From Clostridia bacterium (GTDB taxonomy: Bacteria > Bacillota > Clostridia > TANB77 > CAG-508): DNA of 41,095 nt. Position numbers and translations under genes: made by a program. Position 1 is the stretch's first letter; the number at the start of each line of letters is the position of its first letter. The stretch is taken from contig JAAWAX010000043.1 in the NCBI GenBank assembly GCA_022792395.1, positions 1-41,095 of the forward strand. Direction: 5' to 3'. Shown one piece after another: positions 25,297 to 34,601 of this stretch. The notes beneath the pieces are model-generated. The model ran no database searches. It saw only the letters and a list, made by a program, of their open reading frames with translations, and had not been told where the DNA came from.

Positions 25297-25596
25297 ATGA
25301 AAATAAAAATAGTAAACAAAAAGAAATTTATAAGGAGTTTAATCATATTATTAAGTATTGCTATTCTTGTAATATTGGGTATAAACAATACCTATTCCAA
25401 AACAGAAATATCATATAAAGAAGATTATATTATAAAAGGAGATACTTTATGGTCTATTGCAGAACATGAAGTAAATACAAACAAATATTATAAAAATAAA
25501 GATATTAGAGAAGTTATGTATGAAATTAGAGAATTAAATCAAATTCAAAATGAAAATTTAGAAATAGGGCAAAAAATAATAATTCCAAACATATAA
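25297..25596 (+). CDS. LysM membrane protein, YneA-like (99 aa)
   Basis: An N-terminal basic stretch and one membrane helix (about 12-32) are followed by a LysM domain (YIIKGDTLWSIAEHEV, IREVMYEIRELNQIQNENLEIGQKIIIP). Size, topology and the SOS-like operators fit YneA, the LexA-controlled cell-division inhibitor of Bacillus. In that family it is usually next to lexA, which is not seen here. A TTG at 25291 is in frame but only four bases from AAGGAG, so the ATG at 25297 is the better start. Confidence 0.72.
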   Translation: MKIKIVNKKKFIRSLIILLSIAILVILGINNTYSKTEISYKEDYIIKGDTLWSIAEHEVNTNKYYKNKDIREVMYEIRELNQIQNENLEIGQKIIIPNI

Positions 25597-25617
25597 TTAG
25601 ACAGATTATAAGATTTC

Positions 25618-25655
25618 AAAAAAAGTAAAGAAGATTGTCTAAAAAGGCAATCTTC
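25618..25655 (-). terminator. Terminator of the tyrosine recombinase gene
   Basis: Stem gaagattg / caatcttc with a 10-base loop. On the minus strand it is followed by a T-rich run. Confidence 0.7.
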
Positions 25656-26639
25656 CTATATATCAGCCAATGGATTACGTTCAACAGCATTACGAACTTG
25701 ATCATTGCTAACATGCGTATATATTTCAGTAGTTGCAATACTCTCATGACCTAAAAGTTCTTGTAGAGCACGAATATCAACTTGTCCATATTGATACATT
25801 AAAGTAGCAGCTGTATGTCTTAACTTATGGACAGAATATTTTTTAGTATCTAATCCAGCTAATTGTAATTGTTTAGTAACAACATTTTCAACCGTTCGAT
25901 TACTAATTCTAGTTTTTCTTTCGCTTAAAAAGAGAGCCTTTTCAGAAAACTTACTATCATGTTTAATTCCTTGTTTTGGTCGTACTTCTAAATAATCAGC
26001 TATTGCTTTCATACAAGCTTTATTTAAATAAATAGTTCTTTCTTTATTGCCTTTACCAATTACATTTAGTTTGCAATCTCTAAAATCAATGTCTTGAAGA
26101 TTAATGCCAACTAATTCAGAAAGACGCATACCACAATTTAGAAATAAAGTAATAATAGCATAATCTCTTTCTGAATTTCTATTATCTTCATTTAAAGTAA
26201 CATCCAGTAGTTTTCTGCTATCATCTAAAGAAAGATATTTTGGCAATCTTTTATCCAATTTAGGGGTTTCTAAATCTTGTGCTGGATTAACTTCAAGTAA
26301 ATTAGCCTTCCTACTCAAATATTTAAAAAAGATACGAATGGTAGAAACTTTTCTAGCTCTTGTTGTTGCCTTGCTATTATACTCACGAGTTAAATAGGAA
26401 ATAAAAGCATGGATATCATCTAATGTAATTTTCTTTATTGTGTCAATTGTCATATCATTTATTTTAATTGCTTTAAAGTTTGTTTCATCTGTTAGATGAA
26501 AATGTAACTTAATAAACCTTAAAAACATAGTTAAATCATAATTATATTCCTTAATACTGTTGGGAGATTTGTTTAAAATAGTAACAGAATAATCTAAAAA
26601 AGAATTTACAAACTCTGGATTATCTTCTCGACTTATCAT
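25656..26639 (-). CDS. Tyrosine recombinase (XerC/XerD type)
   Basis: The 327-aa protein has the N-terminal SAM-like core-binding domain (about 1-110) and the catalytic domain with the full tyrosine recombinase set: Arg in NCGMRLSELVGI, HKLRHTAAT (His-x-x-Arg), LGHESIATTEIYTHV with the second His and the nucleophile Tyr in IYTHV. Chromosome dimer resolution (Xer) is likely from length and the absence of neighbouring phage genes, but a resident integrase is not excluded. An in-frame TTG six codons upstream overlaps the ribosome binding site AAGGAAG, so the ATG at 26639 is chosen. No in-frame CGG. Confidence 0.88.
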   Translation of the reverse strand: MISREDNPEFVNSFLDYSVTILNKSPNSIKEYNYDLTMFLRFIKLHFHLTDETNFKAIKINDMTIDTIKKITLDDIHAFISYLTREYNSKATTRARKVSTIRIFFKYLSRKANLLEVNPAQDLETPKLDKRLPKYLSLDDSRKLLDVTLNEDNRNSERDYAIITLFLNCGMRLSELVGINLQDIDFRDCKLNVIGKGNKERTIYLNKACMKAIADYLEVRPKQGIKHDSKFSEKALFLSERKTRISNRTVENVVTKQLQLAGLDTKKYSVHKLRHTAATLMYQYGQVDIRALQELLGHESIATTEIYTHVSNDQVRNAVERNPLADI

Positions 26640-26705
26640 AAGTATTCTTCCTTTCAAAAATCAATCGTTAATAGTTTTTAGTAAGTTTAATAAAAGTATT
26701 ATCTT

Positions 26706-28026
26706 TTAAGATATTACAAAAGTCACAATGGCATGGCTATCTAAATTATCATGAAACACAAACTGCTGATAGCACAAATTATATTCGACATTTTTATTAC
26801 TCTTATTTAACAATACTATAATAACACTTTTATCAGGATTTTTAAAGGCTGATACCGAAATATTTTCAGAAAATTTGTTAACATGAATTCTTTTACTACC
26901 AGGCTTAATATAGTTAGAAAAATGAGAAATATAATAAAATGTAGGCGTTTTTATATATTTTTTTCCTTTTTTATCTATCATAATAGGACTATTGCAATAA
27001 TTTTTAACATGATTAGGACCTCCGCCTATAATCCAAAACTAAATTCCAATCAATAAATGCATTTATGCCATGATTAAAATCTTCTATTATTTCATAAGCA
27101 TACATTTCAGCATTTGATAATTCATCTTGGGGTTTAAAATGAGAATAACCAGTACAACCTTCAGTATGAAATAAAAGTAAATTAGGAAATAAATGATGTA
27201 ATCTTTCTAAACTCTCAAAATGTCCTCCTGTATACCAATGAAAAGCAATACCATTAGCAGAATTTAAAGCATTATATTCAATCAAAGTTTCCATACATCT
27301 TTCTAATATAATATCTTTATTATGATCCCATATTAAGAATTGTGTAGTACAACCATTTTTCTTAAAAATAGGATATAAATAGTTTTTTAGTAAATCAGCT
27401 TCTTCTGAAGAAGTATATAGACACGATTCCCAAATTTGTTTAGCTTCTGGTTCATTTTGAATTGTCATAAAAGATATTGGAATTCCTTGCGTTTGATAAC
27501 TAAAAATATACTTAACAAGATATTCAGCCCATAAATTTTTATAATGAGATAATAATTTACCACCACTAACTAAACTATGATTATCTTTCATAAAAGCAGG
27601 AGGAGACCAAGGTGATGCCACAAATTTAAGACTCCTATTTCGCTTTTGAGCAGATTTAATGATTGGAATTATATATTGTAAGTCATGTTCAATTGAAAAA
27701 TCTGACAAATCATTTTTATAAGAATAGGAATAACTATCCAAAGAAAAATCACAACTACCAATAGGAATTCTACCAAATTGATAATTCAATTTATCTTTAG
27801 AAAAATATTCATCTAAAATTTGATTAGATAGCTCTTTATCTATCTGGTGTAAAACATAGCAAGAACTTTCTGTAAAGGCTCCTCCAAACCCAAGAATTTC
27901 TTGAAAAGTAAATTCTGAATTCACTCTTATTACTTGCGTTTCTTTTTCACCAACAGAAAGCTTTACAGAAGAAGAATGAAGCAGTAAATTTCTTTTTAAA
28001 TTTGTTTCTATTTTTTCGATTTCCAT
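26706..28026 (-). CDS. Glycoside hydrolase family 30 protein, read through a CGG +1 frameshift
   Basis: It looks like a GH30 glucosylceramidase/beta-1,6-glucanase type enzyme without a signal peptide. Residues to 334 include GFGGAFTESS, GRIPIGSCDFS, SPWSPPAFMKD, the acid/base Glu in TIQNEPEAKQIWESC, the nucleophile Glu in LLFHTEGC and FIDWNLVLDYR. Frame 0 then reads CGG and stops two codons later. Reading CGGA as one residue gives GGPNHVKNYCNSPI, the family hallmark, then the C-terminal beta domain ending near VTFVIS: 439 aa in total. It is the only frameshift on the minus strand, and the extra C is again on the coding strand, against a sequencing artefact. The start overlaps the upstream region of the PBP1A gene, divergent. 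Confidence 0.9.
27021..27024 (-). other. CGGA +1 frameshift site in the GH30 gene
   Basis: Coding strand AGG CGGA GGT. Decoding GGA gives RGGPNH, matching the conserved GGPNH. Confidence 0.88.
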
Positions 28027-28028
28027 AT

Positions 28029-28056
28029 TTGTATTTTATGCAATTTATGATATACT
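28029..28056 (+). promoter_or_regulatory. Candidate promoter of the PBP1A gene
   Basis: TTGTAT, 16 bases, TATACT, 34 bases before the start; -10 good, -35 moderate. Confidence 0.5.
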
Positions 28057-28090
28057 ATGAATACATTTTAAAAAAGGAAAGTGATTTAAA

Positions 28091-30562
28091 TTGTCTCGAA
28101 AAAAAGAAGAGGAAGAATATATCCCAAAAGCCTTTCGTAAAAAGCAAAAAATAGAAAAAGCTCAAAATAAAAAGGTTAGTAGAAAAAAAACTAAAAAATC
28201 TAAAAAGAAAAAGAAAAAAGCTAAAATAAAAAAAATAGTATTAATTATTATTCTAATTATGATACTAGCAATAGGAATTTATTTAGGAATTTCGGCACAC
28301 CGCTGGAAAGCACTAGCTAAAGAAATGTTAATTCATCAAAACTCTATTGTTTATGATATTGATAACAACCCAATTGCTAAATTAGGCTGTGAAAAAAAGA
28401 ATGAAACAATTTCATTATCCAATACTCCAGAGAATTTAAAAAATGCTTATGTTGCAATTGAAGATGAAAGATTTTACTCTCATGGAGGAGTTGATGTAAA
28501 AAGAACAGGAGGAGCTATTGTTTCTTATATTACACATTTTGGCAAGTCATCTTATGGAGGAAGCACTATTACGCAACAATTAGTAAAAAATTTAACGGGA
28601 GATTCTAATGATAGCATTTCGCGAAAAGTAAACGAATGGTGGAAAGCGTGGCAATTAGAAACTTGCTTATCGAAAGATGAAATATTAGATGCTTATTTAA
28701 ACATTATTTATGTTGGACCTAACATGTATGGGGTAGAAACAGGAGCCAAATATTATTTTAATAAATCTGCAAAAGATTTGAAGTTAGAAGAATGTGCTTT
28801 TTTAGCAGGCATTAACCATTCACCAAACTCTTATAACCCTTTTGAAGGAAAAGATAATGCAGAAAAAATCACCAAAAGAACTAAAACAGTTCTTGCTAAA
28901 ATGTTAGAATTAAAATATATTAATGAAGAAGATTATAATACAGCAATCAGTAACGTAGAAAAAGGATTGAATTTTACGAAAGGTCAATTAGAAGCTGAAG
29001 AAGCTGTCTATTCTTACCATACAGATGCTTTGATTTTAGAAATAACAGAAGAAATAGCCCAAAAATATCATATATCAGAAAGTTTTGCTACGAATTATAT
29101 TAATATGGCTGGATTAAGTATATATAGTACACAAGATTCCAAAGCACAAGAAACAACAGAAACTGAATTTGAGAAATCTAAATATAGTCTACCTTCTAAA
29201 AAGAATGGAGGAAGTTCTTCACAAGCTGCCATGGTTATTATCAATCATGAAACTGGATATGTAATTGCTTGTACAGGAGGATTAGGAGAAAAAACAACAG
29301 CTAGATCACTAAATAGAGCCACACAAAGTGTTAGACAAACAGGTTCTTCTATAAAACCATTATCGGTATTAATTCCAGCTATTGATAAAAAAATTATTAC
29401 AGCAGCTTCTATCTATGATGATACAGAACGAGATTTTCCAGAAGGATATCATCCTACTGATTACAATCCATCTTTAGGTAAAATAACTGTCAGAAGAGCT
29501 GTAGAATCTTCCCAAAACATTCCATTTGTAGAAATCATGGAAACATTAAAACCAAAAAATGCTATCAAATATTTAGAAAAAATGGGAATTACTACATTAA
29601 CGCCAGAAGATGAAACTTTAGTTCTGTCTTTAGGAGGATTACAAAAAGGAATTAGTCCTTTAGAGATGGCTGGTGCTTATGCTATGATAGCGAATGATGG
29701 AGAATACATAGAACCTACTTTTTATTCTAGCATAGAAAATAAAGATGGCAAAACAATTTTAAAAACAAAGCAAAAAAAGAAGAGAGTAGTATCAAAAGAA
29801 GTAGCCTATATTGTAAAAGATATATTAACACAACCAGTAATAGGAGCAAATGGAACAGCAACCTATTGCAAAATTTCTGGTGTTGATGTTGCTGCTAAAA
29901 CAGGAACAACGGATGATAATTATGACAGATGGCTTTGTGGATTCACACCATATTATACAGCTGTTACTTGGTATGGATATGATGAAAATGAAACGATAGA
30001 ATACAATAAAAGAAATCCAGCAGGTTTATTATGGGCAAATGTCATGTCAAGAATCCATGCAGGGTTAAATAGTGCTAAATTTGAAAAACCAACTAATCTT
30101 TCTAGTTGTACCATATGTGCAGAAACTGGAAAAAAAGCTACAACAGGATGTACCAATACTTATACAGAATATTTCTTATGGCTGACTACTCCTGGATTAT
30201 GTGATAAACATTCTGGCTCTGAACGAAAAGAAAATATAGACAATAGTACACAGCATAAAGTAGAAGAAATTATTCAAGGAATTACGCAAGATATTGATGC
30301 TGAAGATCCTCAACAAGTATTACCAAAAAATAATACTACAAATACTACAGACAAAGCAACAAATACCAATCAAACATCAAATTCTAATACCAATCATAAT
30401 TCAGTAAATACTACTATAAATTCTAGCAACAGCAATAAAACGACAAATCAAACCAATACAAATACTACAAATGGAAACATTACCAATTCTCAAAATAACA
30501 ATATAAATACATCTAATAATACAAATGTAGACAATCAAAATATAACAACTAATACCAATTGA
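28091..30562 (+). CDS. pbpA: Class A penicillin-binding protein (PBP1A type)
   Basis: The 823-aa bifunctional peptidoglycan synthase has a Lys-rich cytoplasmic tail (1-47) and one helix (about 48-68). The GT51 transglycosylase follows (AIEDERFYSHGGVD, GGSTITQQLVKNL, about 85-260). The transpeptidase is at about 370-660, with SSIK in RQTGSSIKP, SQN in VESSQN and KTG in AAKTGTTDD. A Cys-containing segment (LSSCTICAETGKKATTGC) and a long Asn/Thr-rich tail follow. The start is TTG, placed by AAAGGAAAGTGA upstream. It lies divergent from the GH30 gene. No in-frame CGG in over 820 codons, although CGG occurs out of frame several times. Confidence 0.93.
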   Translation: MSRKKEEEEYIPKAFRKKQKIEKAQNKKVSRKKTKKSKKKKKKAKIKKIVLIIILIMILAIGIYLGISAHRWKALAKEMLIHQNSIVYDIDNNPIAKLGCEKKNETISLSNTPENLKNAYVAIEDERFYSHGGVDVKRTGGAIVSYITHFGKSSYGGSTITQQLVKNLTGDSNDSISRKVNEWWKAWQLETCLSKDEILDAYLNIIYVGPNMYGVETGAKYYFNKSAKDLKLEECAFLAGINHSPNSYNPFEGKDNAEKITKRTKTVLAKMLELKYINEEDYNTAISNVEKGLNFTKGQLEAEEAVYSYHTDALILEITEEIAQKYHISESFATNYINMAGLSIYSTQDSKAQETTETEFEKSKYSLPSKKNGGSSSQAAMVIINHETGYVIACTGGLGEKTTARSLNRATQSVRQTGSSIKPLSVLIPAIDKKIITAASIYDDTERDFPEGYHPTDYNPSLGKITVRRAVESSQNIPFVEIMETLKPKNAIKYLEKMGITTLTPEDETLVLSLGGLQKGISPLEMAGAYAMIANDGEYIEPTFYSSIENKDGKTILKTKQKKKRVVSKEVAYIVKDILTQPVIGANGTATYCKISGVDVAAKTGTTDDNYDRWLCGFTPYYTAVTWYGYDENETIEYNKRNPAGLLWANVMSRIHAGLNSAKFEKPTNLSSCTICAETGKKATTGCTNTYTEYFLWLTTPGLCDKHSGSERKENIDNSTQHKVEEIIQGITQDIDAEDPQQVLPKNNTTNTTDKATNTNQTSNSNTNHNSVNTTINSSNSNKTTNQTNTNTTNGNITNSQNNNINTSNNTNVDNQNITTNTN

Positions 30563-30610
30563 TATAATATAATAAATAATTTCTGATTAATAAAAAGAGA
30601 ATAGTATTGT

Positions 30611-30650
30611 GTACCGAATCAAAAAAGTTCGACATTTTTTGATTCGGTAC
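30611..30650. repeat. 16-bp perfect hairpin at the edge of an IS remnant
   Basis: gtaccgaatcaaaaaa / ttttttgattcggtac with an 8-base loop. It begins exactly at the stop codon of the IS3-type transposase remnant on the minus strand, so it may be the element's terminator or end. It could also end the PBP1A transcript. Confidence 0.75.
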
Positions 30651-30717
30651 TAGGCTACTTGGGAATGAACTCTGAATTGTACAGGATTCATTCCTTTTAA
30701 TTTGCCTTTAATCTTTT
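30650..30717 (-). pseudogene. Remnant of an IS3-family transposase C-terminus
   Basis: The minus strand encodes KIKGKLKGMNPVQFRVHSQVA and a stop, matching the conserved end of IS3-type OrfB transposases (typically 'KLKGMSPVQYR'). An in-frame stop lies three codons upstream, and no other part of the transposase is present. It is therefore a short scar of a former insertion. Confidence 0.75.
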
Positions 30718-30771
30718 TCTATAAATAAAACTATCTTTGAAAGAAATATCATTTAAACTTAATTTTATATA

Positions 30772-30801
30772 TTGACAATATACCCCATAGGGGTATATAA
30801 T
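30772..30801 (+). promoter_or_regulatory. csoR-copA promoter with CsoR operator
   Basis: TTGACA, 18 bases, TATAAT. Between and overlapping them is the perfect palindrome tataccccataggggtata (30779-30797), the G/C-rich CsoR-type operator. Cu(I) binding by CsoR should release it and induce the operon. Confidence 0.92.
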
Positions 30802-30823
30802 CTGTAATTGAGGTGAGGAGAAA

Positions 30824-31138
30824 ATGGAATGTAATATATCTGGAAAATGTTGTGAAAAAAATGAAAGAAGTACACATAGGACAGAAAAAGAAAAGAAAGA
30901 ATTAACGAAAAGATTAAATATTATAGAAGGGCAAGTACGAGGAATTAATCAAATGATTTCTAACGATAGATACTGTGATGATGTACTAATACAAATAGCA
31001 GCAGCAAATAACGCATTAAAAAGTTTAAGCTACCACATATTAGAAAGTCATTTAAAAACATGTGTCGCACATGATGTACAAATGGGAAATTTGGATATAC
31101 TAGAAGAGGTAATGTTACTAATAAAAAAATTACAATAA
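30824..31138 (+). CDS. csoR: Copper-sensing repressor CsoR
   Basis: The 104-aa, all-helical CsoR/RcnR family repressor has the DNA-binding helix segment KKELTKRLNIIEGQVRGINQMI. The Cu(I) ligand set Cys-His-Cys appears as RYCDDVL, then YHILESHLKTC. An N-terminal Cys-rich tail (ECNISGKCC) is an extra possible metal site. GGTGAGGAG precedes the start. Its operator overlaps its own promoter and copA follows 32 bases later, so the pair is an autoregulated copper-resistance operon. Confidence 0.93.
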   Translation: MECNISGKCCEKNERSTHRTEKEKKELTKRLNIIEGQVRGINQMISNDRYCDDVLIQIAAANNALKSLSYHILESHLKTCVAHDVQMGNLDILEEVMLLIKKLQ

Positions 31139-31170
31139 TTTAAGAATAATAAAGAAAGGGATATTAAAAC

Positions 31171-33694
31171 ATGAAAAAAGTTAAATTTAATATTCAAGGA
31201 ATGACATGTAGCAGTTGTTCTTTACATGTAGAAAAAGCCGTGAATCATCTAGAAGGAATAGAAAATGTAAATGTAAATTTATTATCTAATAATATGAACG
31301 TTACCTATGATGAAAATATTTTAAATAATGAAAAGATTATACAAGCAGTGGTAAATGTTGGGTATGGTGCAACTATATATGAAAAATCAAAACAAGCCGA
31401 AAGAAAAGAAGAAAAAGATTTAGGAAAAGAAAATAATAAGTCAATGAAAAAAAGACTAATCATATCAATATGTTTCTTAATACCACTTATGTATATAGCA
31501 ATGCATCACATGTTAAAAGAATGGCTTGGCTTACCAGTTCCACAAATAGTAAAAGACTTATTTCATGGTAATGAAAATGCACTTACTTTTGGATTCACAC
31601 AATTTTTACTATTACTTCCAATTATCTATGTAAATAGAAATTATTTTATGATTGGATTTAACAGACTATTCAAAGGTACACCTAATATGGATTCTTTAAT
31701 TGCAATAGGAGGTCTTGCAGCAACAGTATATGGAATTTTTGCAATTTATATGATTAGCTATGGACTAGGACACAATCAAATAGATGTAGTCGAACGATAT
31801 TCTATGGATATTTATTTTGAATCAGCTGGAACTATACTTACCTTAATAACAGTAGGAAAATATTTGGAAACCAAATCAAAAGGAAAGACAAGTGAAGCTA
31901 TTAGTAAATTGATTAAATTAGCACCTAAAACCGCTTTTGTTTTAAGAGAAGGAAAAGAAATAGAATTAGATTTAGAAGAAATAATAGTTGGAGACATTAT
32001 AACAATTAGACCTGGTGGAAGTATTCCAGTGGATGGTGTTATACTAGATGGAAATTCAACAGTTGACCAATCTAGTATAACAGGAGAAAGCATTCCTGTA
32101 GAAAAAACAATTGGTGACAATGTAGTTTCTGGAACAATCAACAAAAATGGATACTTAAAAATAAAAGCAACAAAAGTAGGAGATAATACAACACTTTCAC
32201 AAATCATAAAATTAGTAGAAGAAGCCAGTAATTCAAAAGCTCCTATATCAAAAATAGCAGACAAAGTAAGTGGAGTATTTGTGCCTAGTGTGATTATAAT
32301 AGCCTTTATTACCATAATTATATGGTTACTAGTAGGACAAAGTTTTGAATTTGCATTAACAATGGGAATAGCAGTTTTAGTAATATCATGCCCATGTGCA
32401 TTAGGATTAGCAACACCAGTAGCAATTATGGTTGGAACAGGAAAAGGAGCAGAAAATGGCATTTTAATAAAATCAGCAGAAAGTTTGGAATTACTACATT
32501 TAGTAGATACCATCGTATTCGATAAAACAGGAACAATCACAGAAGGAAAACCAAAAGTTACAGATATTTTAGCAATGATAGATGAGAAAGAATTATTAAA
32601 AATAGCAGGAAGTTTAGAAAAAAATTCAGAACATCCATTAGCAGAAGCTATTGCACAAAAAATAAAAGATGAAAATATAGAATTAGCCGATATAAAAGAT
32701 TTTTCAGTTGTTTTAGGTAGAGGTGTAAAAGGAAAAATTGAGACACAAGAATACTTTGCTGGCAACCTATTATTTATGAAAGAAAATCGGTATTGATATA
32801 AGTGGAATAACCATACAAAGTAATGAATTATTAAGCCAAGGAAAAACGGTTCTATATTTTGCTAATCAAAATACTCTTGTAGGAATAATTGCAGTAGCAG
32901 ATACCATTAAAGATACAAGTTATCAAGCAATTCAATATTTAAAGAACAAAAATATCGAAGTTGTTATGATAACAGGAGATAATAAAATTGTGGCAGAAAC
33001 AATAGGAAATCAATTAGGAATTAACCAGGTTATAGCAGAAGTTTTACCACAAGATAAAGCGAAAGAAGTAGCAAAATTACAAGAAACGAAAAAGAAAGTA
33101 GCTTTTGTAGGAGATGGTATTAATGATAGTCCCGCTTTAGTAAAATCAGATATTGGAATTGCAATCGGTTCAGGAACAGACATCGCAATAGAATCTGCAG
33201 ATATTGTCTTAATGAAAAATAATTTACTTGATGTAGTTACATCAATAAATTTAAGTAAATCAGTTATTAGAAATATAAAAATGAATTTGTTTTGGGCATT
33301 TTTCTACAATTGCATAGGAATACCAGTAGCTTGTGGAATATTTTATCCAAGTTTGGGATTAAAACTAAATCCAATGATTGGAGCAGCAGCTATGAGTTTG
33401 AGTTCTGTATGTGTTGTTACAAATGCTTTAAGATTGAAAAAGTTTAAATCTAATTTAAATAATAGAAGAAAGGATGAAATCAAAATGACTAAAATAATTA
33501 CGATAGAAGGAATGCAATGTAATCATTGTAAAATGAGTGTGGAAAAGGCTTTGAATAAATTAGATGGTGTGATAAAAGTAGAAGTGAATTTAGAAAATAA
33601 AAAAGCAGTAATCGAATCAGAAAAAGAAATTGATAATGAGAAAATCAAATCGGAGATTACAGAAGCAGGATTTGAGGTAAAAGACATAACTTAA
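31171..33694 (+). CDS. copA: Copper-exporting P1B-ATPase with C-terminal HMA domain, read through a CGG +1 frameshift
   Basis: The N-terminal HMA domain has GMTCSSC, followed by eight membrane helices with the CPC motif in SCPCALGLATP (about 405), actuator TGES, and phosphorylation site DKTGTITEGKP (Asp451). At codon 540 frame 0 meets CGG and stops at once (CGG TAT TGA). With CGGT read as one residue (MKENGIDISG) the protein continues through MITGDN, GDGINDSPALV and the last helices. It then runs on without a stop into a second HMA domain (GMQCNHCKMS), 840 aa in all. This C-terminal domain resembles CopZ. An internal ATG at 33485 with AGAAAGGA upstream could also yield a free CopZ-like chaperone. 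Without the shift the hinge (GDGIND) is missing, so no activity. Confidence 0.93.
32788..32791 (+). other. CGGT +1 frameshift site in copA
   Basis: AAT CGGT ATT. Decoding GGT gives KENGIDIS, typical of the segment before the hinge. Frame 0 has TGA one codon after CGG. Confidence 0.9.
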
Positions 33695-33797
33695 AAAGAA
33701 AATGCAATTGAATTCACTTCAACTAAAAGATTTTCTTCTACTTGTTTGGATGGAGATAACAAAAAAGTAATAGATTAAGAAAAAGGTGAAATAATAA

Positions 33798-34550
33798 ATG
33801 TTAAATCAATTTTCAAGAACAGAATTACTAATAGGAAAAGATGGAATAGAAAAGTTACAAAATGCAAAAGTTGCCATTTTTGGAATTGGAGGAGTAGGTT
33901 CTTTTGTAGTAGAAGGTCTAGTTAGAGCAGGAATAGGTAATTTTATATTAGTAGATGATGATACAGTCTGTCTAACAAATTTAAACAGACAAATAATAGC
34001 AACGAAAAAGACAATAGGAAAGCCTAAAGTTGAAGTTGCAAAAGAAAGAATATTAGAAATTAATCCACATGCTAATGTAGAAATATATCAAGAATTTTTT
34101 ATGCCAAATAGTGAAGAAATTTTAGATGATACTGTTAATTATGTCGTTGATAGTGTAGACACAGTAACAGCTAAAATTGAATTAGTAATAAGAGCCAATA
34201 AATTGAATATTCCTATTATCTCTAGTATGGGAACAGGAAATAAATTAGATCCAACAAAATTTGAAGTAACAGATATTTATAAAACAATTGTCTGTCCTTT
34301 AGCAAAAGTAATGCGAAAAGAATTAAGAATGCGAGGAATAAAAGAACTTAAAGTAGTTTATTCAAAAGAAGAACCAATTATACCAGATGAATCATTAAAC
34401 TGTAGTTGTAAAACAGAATGTATCTGTCCTTCTGGAATGACAAGGAAATCCACAACTAGAAATCAAATACTCGGAAGTATATCCTTTGTTCCATCTGTAG
34501 CAGGTTTGATTATAGCAGGAGAAGTAATAAAAGATATCATAAAAAAATAA
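33798..34550 (+). CDS. tcdA: tRNA threonylcarbamoyladenosine dehydratase
   Basis: The 250-aa E1-like (ThiF/MoeB fold) enzyme cyclises t6A37 of tRNA to ct6A using ATP. The nucleotide-binding loop is FGIGGVGSFVVEGLVRAG, followed by DDDTVCLTNLNRQ and GKPKVEVAKERI, which are typical of TcdA/CsdL. YVVDSVDTVTAKIELV and CICPSGMTRKSTTRN complete the family pattern. AAAGGTGA precedes the start. It works downstream of the TsaC pathway whose first enzyme is also in this window. Confidence 0.93.
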   Translation: MLNQFSRTELLIGKDGIEKLQNAKVAIFGIGGVGSFVVEGLVRAGIGNFILVDDDTVCLTNLNRQIIATKKTIGKPKVEVAKERILEINPHANVEIYQEFFMPNSEEILDDTVNYVVDSVDTVTAKIELVIRANKLNIPIISSMGTGNKLDPTKFEVTDIYKTIVCPLAKVMRKELRMRGIKELKVVYSKEEPIIPDESLNCSCKTECICPSGMTRKSTTRNQILGSISFVPSVAGLIIAGEVIKDIIKK

Positions 34551-34566
34551 TACAAAAAGAAATGTG

Positions 34567-34595
34567 TTGACTAGGTCACATAATTTTAGTATAAT
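34567..34595 (+). promoter_or_regulatory. Promoter giving an apparently leaderless transcript
   Basis: TTGACT, 17 bases, TATAAT. The expected start point falls on or next to the ATG at 34602, leaving no room for a ribosome binding site. Confidence 0.75.
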
Positions 34596-34601
34596 AAAAT
34601 T

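Noticed and set aside
30330..30560. CRISPR-like or structured repeat at the PBP1A 3' end
   Set aside because: It is low-complexity Asn/Thr coding sequence without regular repeat-spacer units.
31812..32765. Open frame of about 317 codons antisense to copA
   Set aside because: It is a shadow of the A+T-rich codon pattern of the P-type ATPase; it has no ribosome binding site or recognisable domains.
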